DNA of 11,599 nucleotides from Pseudomonadota bacterium (GTDB taxonomy: Bacteria; Myxococcota; Myxococcia; Myxococcales; Myxococcaceae). The stretch lies in the NCBI GenBank assembly GCA_023424585.1, contig JAFADT010000670.1:1-11599 (forward strand), in the 5' to 3' direction. Below, one piece after another: positions 6,725-11,599 of this stretch. Position 1 is the stretch's first letter. Each line of letters starts with the position of its first letter. The notes beneath the pieces are model-generated. The model saw only the letters and a program-made list of their open reading frames with translations. It had not been told where the DNA came from and searched no databases. Position numbers and translations under genes: made by a program.

Positions 6725-6740
6725 GCCGCGGGAGCGCGGC
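6725..6740 (-). terminator. GC-only hairpin just after xerD
   Basis: Read on the minus strand, GCCGCG-CTCC-CGCGGC forms a perfect six-pair G/C stem with a tetraloop, beginning four bases after the xerD stop codon. No T-run follows, so it may be a factor-assisted terminator or an mRNA 3' stabiliser rather than a classical intrinsic terminator. Confidence 0.35.
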
Positions 6741-6744
6741 CCCA

Positions 6745-7680
<936 letters not shown>

Positions 7681-7833
7681 GGCACCGGAGGGTAGCGAAG
7701 AAGCGCGGTGGGGCAACTCCCCGGCCCGCGCCCGCTGCCGGGCCCGCTGGGGGGCATGCGCCCTCGCCCCGTCGTTGCCTTCCTCCGCGGGCGAGGCCAG
7801 CATCCGCACCCTCCCCTACCAGGAGCGGCGAGG
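7681..7833. promoter_or_regulatory. Divergent intergenic region between xerD and a small secreted-protein gene
   Basis: 153 bp, almost all G/C. On the plus strand TTGCCT (7775-7780), 17 bp, CAGCAT (7798-7803) is a weak promoter candidate about 30 bp before the ATG at 7834. A partial direct repeat of CCCGCTG occurs near 7731-7750. Nothing convincing is seen for xerD. Confidence 0.2.
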
Positions 7834-8130
7834 ATGCGCGGACAGGCATGGATGTGGATGGCGGTGCTGATGCTCGGCGGCGTGGGCGACACGGCCCTGG
7901 CCCAGGCGGCGAAGACCAAGGAGGGCAAGGTGAAGGCCATCACCGACGTCAACCTGGTGCTGGAGAGCCCGGCGCCCGGAGGCCCGCCGCTCAACTACGT
8001 CATCGACACCGCGAAGCAGCCCGCGCTCAAGAAGACCCTGGAGGGCATCAAGGCCGGCGACACCGTGCAGGTGACCTACGCCCCCAACGAGGTGGGAGCG
8101 AAGGTCGTCACGACCGTGGAGAAGCGCTGA
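7834..8130 (+). CDS. Small secreted protein of unknown function, possible OB/beta-barrel fold
   Basis: Not assigned to a named family. Seen: 98 aa with a signal peptide (residues 1-23; hydrophobic MWMAVLMLGGVG, then ALA before Gln24), no lipobox Cys, leaving a mature protein of about 75 aa. The mature part alternates strand-like segments: KEGKVKAITDVNLVLE (29-44), LNYVIDT (53-59), a helix (62-70), then KAGDTVQVTYA (73-83) and AKVVTTVEKR (89-98). This pattern resembles small periplasmic OB-fold proteins such as DUF1344, but that is an impression from layout, not a match. Mature protein is Lys-rich and lacks Cys. ATG start has AGGAG eight bases upstream. An in-frame ATG at 7708 would bury the signal peptide. 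Divergent from xerD; faces the membrane-protein gene, whose stop is 24 bp away. Confidence 0.78.
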   Translation: MRGQAWMWMAVLMLGGVGDTALAQAAKTKEGKVKAITDVNLVLESPAPGGPPLNYVIDTAKQPALKKTLEGIKAGDTVQVTYAPNEVGAKVVTTVEKR

Positions 8131-8154
8131 CCCCACCAACGGCCCCCGGCCACC

Positions 8155-9141
8155 TCAGGCCTGGGGCTCCGCAGAGGCCTCCTGGGCGTGCGCGCGCTCC
8201 AGCGCCTCCACCACCCACGGCCAGCCCACCAGGATGTTGCCCGGCGAGCGCAGGCACGCGTCCGCCACCGCCAGCACCTCCGCCGGCCGCGAGCGCACCG
8301 CCAGCGCCAGGTGGCGGCCCAGGAACGGGTGCGGCAGGTAGCTCAGGTTGTGATGCCGCACCGGCACCCACCGCAGCGTGGGCTTCCCCGTGAAGCGCTC
8401 CACCGCGTACGCCACCGCCTGCGCCAGCACCTCCAGCGCGTAGAACGGCAGCCGGAACGCGCACATCAGGAAGGCCACCAGCGCGCTCGCCGCCACCGCG
8501 CCCGCGAAGGACACCGTCGAGGCGCTGCTCCACACCAGCATGGGCACCAGGCTCGTGGCGATGGCCGCCACCTGCACGTTGCGCACGGAGGGACCGCGCC
8601 CGCTGGCCAGCCCCCCGATGCTCCCCGCGGACAGGCCGGACACGATGCCCAGGCACAGGCCCACCGTCATCGCCGCCCCGCCCCCGGACTCCGGCCCGAA
8701 GGCGCCGCCCGCCGTGGCGTGCAGCGCCGCCAGCATGGACACGCTCGCCAGCGAGCCCAGCAGCACCCCGGACGCGAGCCCCGACACCAGCGCCACCACC
8801 AGCCCCACCGCGCTGCACAGCGCCGCGGAGACCAGGTACACGCCCCGCATCGGCACGCCCATCAGCCTCAAGCCCACCCCCGCGACCACGGTGAGCACCG
8901 GCGACAGCACCACGAGCAGGAGCAGCATCCGCGCCACGAAGGCCCCCGCGGCACGGCCCCCTTCGGCCTGCTCGCGCCACAGCTGTCCGATGCGGCCCGC
9001 CGGCGCGCGGATGCCCGCCTCACGCAGCCGGTAGTGCAGGTCAATCGGACGGAACACCAGGAGCCCGAGCAGCGCGAGCGCGCCCGGGACCCGCTCCGGT
9101 AAGTCGACGACAGGCGTTGCTGGAAGATCCCCCTCGGCCAA
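8155..9141 (-). CDS. Multi-pass membrane protein of unknown function, TTG start
   Basis: Function not recognised. Seen: 328 aa. A hydrophobic segment with a charged exit (18-43, GALALLGLLVFRPIDLHYRL) is followed by an Arg/Glu loop, then about five to seven membrane segments (72-145 and 157-250), two of them rich in small-residue Gly/Ser zippers (GSLASVSM, GLSAGSIGGLASG). A soluble C-terminal part (252-328) carries HHNLSYLPHPFLGRHLAL (263-280). From memory, a membrane part followed by a motif of the kind LPLPGL occurs in large HEAT/TPR-type membrane proteins of cyanobacteria and myxobacteria; here the repeats are absent. The start is TTG at 9141, backed by GAGGGGG five bases upstream; the first in-frame ATG (residue 72) would delete the first membrane segment. 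The YciO-type gene ends 23 bp upstream, so the two are probably cotranscribed. Confidence 0.8.
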   Translation of the reverse strand: MAEGDLPATPVVDLPERVPGALALLGLLVFRPIDLHYRLREAGIRAPAGRIGQLWREQAEGGRAAGAFVARMLLLLVVLSPVLTVVAGVGLRLMGVPMRGVYLVSAALCSAVGLVVALVSGLASGVLLGSLASVSMLAALHATAGGAFGPESGGGAAMTVGLCLGIVSGLSAGSIGGLASGRGPSVRNVQVAAIATSLVPMLVWSSASTVSFAGAVAASALVAFLMCAFRLPFYALEVLAQAVAYAVERFTGKPTLRWVPVRHHNLSYLPHPFLGRHLALAVRSRPAEVLAVADACLRSPGNILVGWPWVVEALERAHAQEASAEPQA

Positions 9142-9146
9142 GGCTT

Positions 9147-9153
9147 CCCCCTC
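9147..9153 (-). promoter_or_regulatory. Ribosome binding site that decides the TTG start
   Basis: GAGGGGG on the minus strand, five bases before TTG at 9141. No ATG or GTG near this position gives the full first membrane segment, so this site is the main support for a TTG start. Confidence 0.55.
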
Positions 9154-9164
9154 TGGAAAGGATT

Positions 9165-9785
9165 TCAGGACTCCAGACTACCCTTGCCCTGCCTCAGGAT
9201 TTCAAGCGTATCGCCTATCAGTGAAACCACCGTGGACGGCTCGTTCAACGTGACGCCTCCGTCAAGAATGAGATCCAGCCCGTGCCCCAGCGCCGCCTTG
9301 ATGTCCCGAGCGTCGGAGAGGACCGTACCGTCCGTGTGGGTGGCGGAGGTGGTGATGAGCGGGCGGCCGAGCGCCTTCGCCAGCTCGCGGGGCAGGCCCG
9401 CGTCCGGCACGCGCAGGCCCACCTGCTTCTGCTTCGTCATCATCACCTCTGGCACCAGGCGCGTGGCCTCCAGGATGAACGTGAAGGCCCCCGGCGTGAG
9501 CCCCTTCATGACCCGGTAGGCGAAGTTGCTCACGTGCGCGTAGCGGGCGACGTCCGACAGGTCCGGGCACAGCAGCGACAGCGGCTTCTTCTTGTCCCGC
9601 CCCTTGAGCTGGTACAGCCGCTCAATCGCTTTCTTTGAATTCAGATCGCAGCCCAGCCCGTAGTAGGTGTCCGTGGGGTAGGCGATGAGGCCGCCCTTCT
9701 CCAGGATCTCCACCGCGCGCGCGACATGGCGCGGCGAGGGGTGATCAACGTCCACCTCGAGGATGGGAGCGACGGCGGCGGGCAT
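9165..9785 (-). CDS. Sua5/YrdC/YciO family protein, YciO type (possible L-threonylcarbamoyladenylate synthase)
   Basis: Members of this superfamily make threonylcarbamoyl-AMP from threonine, bicarbonate and ATP for the t6A37 modification of ANN-decoding tRNAs (TsaC/Sua5). This one looks closer to YciO, whose cellular role is less clear. Seen: PTDTYYGLGCD (37-47), KGRDKKKPLSLL (61-72), LTPGAFTFILEAT (96-108), VGLRVPD (122-128) and PSTVVSLIGDT (183-193). Length 206 aa equals E. coli YciO, and the N-terminal DVDHPSPRHVARAVEIL also matches YciO layout. The canonical SAN-SG motif of TsaC is replaced by TSATHTDG (146-153). There is no C-terminal Sua5 domain. ATG start with AGGAG nine bases upstream. 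It follows the antiporter gene by 51 bp and precedes the membrane-protein gene by 23 bp. Confidence 0.92.
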   Translation of the reverse strand: MPAAVAPILEVDVDHPSPRHVARAVEILEKGGLIAYPTDTYYGLGCDLNSKKAIERLYQLKGRDKKKPLSLLCPDLSDVARYAHVSNFAYRVMKGLTPGAFTFILEATRLVPEVMMTKQKQVGLRVPDAGLPRELAKALGRPLITTSATHTDGTVLSDARDIKAALGHGLDLILDGGVTLNEPSTVVSLIGDTLEILRQGKGSLES

Positions 9786-9816
9786 GACGGCAGGCTCCTG
9801 GGAGAGACCACCCCGG

Positions 9817-9837
9817 GTGAGGGGGTGTGCCCCCCAC
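9817..9837 (-). terminator. Strong GC hairpin at the antiporter stop codon
   Basis: Read on the minus strand, GTGGGGG-G/CACA/CCCCC-T-CAC folds into an eight-pair, nearly all G/C stem with a tetraloop and one bulged base. Its first base is the last base of the antiporter stop codon TAG (9839 to 9837). No T-run follows. It may end or weaken transcription between the antiporter genes and the YciO-type gene, or protect the upstream mRNA 3' end. Confidence 0.4.
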
Positions 9838-11135
9838 TATGCGCCGCCGCTGGCCTCTTCCGCACGGATTTCGCCGCTGCCCATGAGGGCGCGGCGGGTG
9901 AGGACCGGGCCCACCAGCTCGTGCACGGTGATCATCGCGACGAGGAGCACCTCCACCTGCGGCCCGAAGGACGGGAAGGTGCGCGACACCAGCGCCGCCA
10001 GCCCGAACGTCACGCCCGCCTGGGAGATGAGCCCCATCCAGAGGTAGCGCTTGAGGCGCGGGTCCTCCGCCGGCGCGAACCTGCGGCACGCGCTCCAGAT
10101 GGCCAGGCCGCGCAGCGCCACCAGCAGCAGCGCCGCGGGCCCCACCGCCATCATCGAGTCCAGCCGCAGCCCCGCGCCCGCCGCGGCGAAGAAGAGCGCG
10201 AACACCGGCAGGCCCGCCTGGTTGATGGCCTGGTGGATGCGCCGGCCCTCGCGCTCGTCCAGGTTCGCGATGAGCGCGCCCGCCGCCAGGGAGACGAGCA
10301 CCGGCGAGAGGTGCAGCCGCGAGCCCCCCTCGGCCGCCGCGAACAACAGCCCCACGAGGAACAGCGGCAGCTCGCGGTTGACGCTGCGCATGTACAGCAG
10401 CATCACCACCGCCAGCAGGAACCCCACGCCCACCGAGCCGACGAGCTCCCACCCCACCCCGCCCACCAGCGCGGGCACGTCCAACCCGTTGCCGAACGTC
10501 GCGCGGGTGATGCCCGCCGCCAGGCCGAAGGCCACCATCACGAACAGGTCCCCGATGATGACCAGCGCCATCAGGAACTCCGTGAAGGGGCCGCGCGCGG
10601 ACGTCTCCTGCACGATGGCGATGGTCACCGTGGGAGAGAACGACACCACCACCGTGGACAGCAGCGCGCTCACCGCCAGCGCCTGCGGCACCGTCATGGG
10701 GGAGAGGAACGGCAGCACGGGCTTGAGCGCGAACGTCGCCCCGAAGCACACCGCGAACGTCACCCCGCACACCGCCGTGCAGAGCAGCGCCACGCGCGCG
10801 CCCACCCGGCGGATGAGCCCCAGGTGCAGCTCCGTGCCGGCGACGAGCGCGATGAGGCTCACCGCCAGCCCCTTCACCAGCTCCAGCCCCTTCACCCCCG
10901 CGTTGGGGATGAAGCCCAGCGCGAAGGGCCCCACCGCCACGCCCACCAGCAGGTAGCCGGTGAGGCGCGGCAGGCCCAGGCCCTTGGCCACCTTGCCCGC
11001 GAACAGGCCGCACAGCAGCAGCGCGCCCGCCGCCAGCAGCACCGGCGTGCCCGCGTCCGCGCGCACCACCTGCGCCTGGGTGATGGCCGCGAGCAGCGCC
11101 ATGAGCAGCAGCAAGCGGAAGATGGAGCCCTTCAT
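9837..11135 (-). CDS. Cation:proton antiporter, CPA2/KefB-type membrane domain
   Basis: Inner-membrane exchanger of monovalent cations (Na+ or K+) for protons; ion and direction cannot be told. Seen: 432 aa with about 12-13 membrane segments. Family signs are LTGYLLVGVAVGP (58-70), the crossed-helix-type motif VVSFSPTVTIAIVQE (163-177), and IIGDLFVMV (193-201), with Asp196 the probable ion-binding acid; it is preceded by Gly, not by the Asp/Asn pair found in many CPA members. Later segments include SPVLVSLAAGALIANL (277-292) and LISQAGVTFGLAALV (369-383). No C-terminal TrkA-N/RCK nucleotide-binding domain, so it is not a full Kef channel-like protein. The first 25 residues resemble a signal peptide or an extra helix. 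ATG overlaps the upstream antiporter-like stop by four bases (ATGA), implying coupled translation. Confidence 0.9.
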   Translation of the reverse strand: MKGSIFRLLLLMALLAAITQAQVVRADAGTPVLLAAGALLLCGLFAGKVAKGLGLPRLTGYLLVGVAVGPFALGFIPNAGVKGLELVKGLAVSLIALVAGTELHLGLIRRVGARVALLCTAVCGVTFAVCFGATFALKPVLPFLSPMTVPQALAVSALLSTVVVSFSPTVTIAIVQETSARGPFTEFLMALVIIGDLFVMVAFGLAAGITRATFGNGLDVPALVGGVGWELVGSVGVGFLLAVVMLLYMRSVNRELPLFLVGLLFAAAEGGSRLHLSPVLVSLAAGALIANLDEREGRRIHQAINQAGLPVFALFFAAAGAGLRLDSMMAVGPAALLLVALRGLAIWSACRRFAPAEDPRLKRYLWMGLISQAGVTFGLAALVSRTFPSFGPQVEVLLVAMITVHELVGPVLTRRALMGSGEIRAEEASGGA

Positions 11136-11599
11136 GCCGCCACCCCCGCGTCACCCTCGGGAGGCGCGTCCCGCGAGGGTTCGGAGGGCCGGGGCTCCGC
11201 GGCCAGCACCTGCCGGAAGGCCCCGTGCGCGAGCATCTCGTTGACAACGGCGCCCGCCGCCACCACGTCCAGCACGCGCTGCGACAGCGAGCCGGGCACC
11301 AGCATCACGTACTCCGCGACCAGGCACAGCGCCAGGCCCCCCTGGGAGATGAGCGCGTAGCCGAAGCGCGGCGGCAGGTCCAACACGCCCGCGGTGAGCC
11401 GCCGCGCGAACCGCCCGCCCAGCACCTTGCCCAGGAAGCGCAGCCCCACGAAGGCGGGCAGGAGCGCCCACGCCGCGACGTCACGCGCCTGGAGGTGGCT
11501 GCCCACCAGGAACACCAGCACCAGGTACGTGGGGCGCTCCACCCGAGAGAGCGCCCGCGCCACCCGCTCCGCGGTGCGCCCGCCGATCAGCGCCAGCGT
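11132..11599 (-). CDS. C-terminal part of a second cation:proton antiporter-like protein (5' end outside window)
   Basis: Reading is open to the right edge, so only the last 155 residues are visible. Seen: LVLVFLVGSHLQARD (28-42), WALLPAFVGLRFLGKVLGGR (45-64), FGYALISQGGLALCLVAEYVM (80-100) and a last helix at about 110-125, then a short Pro/Glu/Arg-rich end. Order and spacing match the late membrane segments of CPA-type Na+/H+ exchangers, including the LISQGG-LAL turn that the next gene has as LISQAGVTFGLA. No soluble regulatory domain follows. It overlaps the next antiporter by four bases (ATGA), a two-gene antiporter unit. The ion-binding region is outside the window, so activity cannot be judged. 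Confidence 0.8.
   Translation of the reverse strand, partial: TLALIGGRTAERVARALSRVERPTYLVLVFLVGSHLQARDVAAWALLPAFVGLRFLGKVLGGRFARRLTAGVLDLPPRFGYALISQGGLALCLVAEYVMLVPGSLSQRVLDVVAAGAVVNEMLAHGAFRQVLAAEPRPSEPSRDAPPEGDAGVAA

Noticed and set aside
8131..8154. GGCC-CCC-GGCC as terminator between convergent genes
   Set aside because: Four-pair stem, three-base loop and no T-run; common by chance at this GC content.
9726..11360. 544-codon open frame on the plus strand across the antiporter
   Set aside because: Opposite strand of a clear membrane-protein gene; Arg/His/Gln-rich, low complexity, no motif.

Overview
The window reads as core chromosome of a high-GC myxobacterium (Myxococcota, probably Myxococcus/Corallococcus-like). 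This is inferred from very high GC content with strong G/C third-position bias, the block trpS-scpA-scpB-rluB, a PATAN/DUF4388-type protein of the kind common in myxobacteria, frequent GTG/TTG starts, and tight minus-strand operons. No phage, transposon, CRISPR, rRNA or tRNA signal was seen.

Region 1 (1-4427, minus strand, read right to left) is a housekeeping block: tryptophanyl-tRNA synthetase (trpS), then the SMC-condensin partners ScpA and ScpB (14-nt overlap), then an RsuA/RluB-type pseudouridine synthase cut by the left edge. The synthase carries an unusually long acidic and then Arg/Gly-repeat tail. The 139-bp trpS-scpA gap starts with an AT-richer dyad that contains a perfect GAAC-AGGT-GTTC, the core of LexA (SOS) boxes, beside a possible scpA -35 element.

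Region 2 (4428-5929): a 245-bp divergent promoter region, then a plus-strand PATAN/DUF4388-like protein with a possible duplicated helical domain.

Region 3 (5930-8130): xerD followed by a glutathione S-transferase family gene, both minus. The short gap between them holds two perfect inverted repeats. A small secreted protein gene of 98 aa runs divergently from xerD on the plus strand.

Region 4 (8155-11599, minus strand): four genes in a row. These are the C-terminal end of one cation/proton antiporter-like gene (cut by the right edge), a full antiporter joined to it by a 4-nt ATGA overlap, a YciO-type Sua5/YrdC protein, and a multi-pass membrane protein of unknown function with a TTG start. 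A strong GC hairpin sits right after the full antiporter stop codon.

Most of the window is ordinary core genome. I see no convincing new multi-gene system. The items most worth checking are the possible SOS box before scpAB, the RluB tail, the coupled antiporter pair, the palindrome before the GST gene, and the unknown membrane protein.
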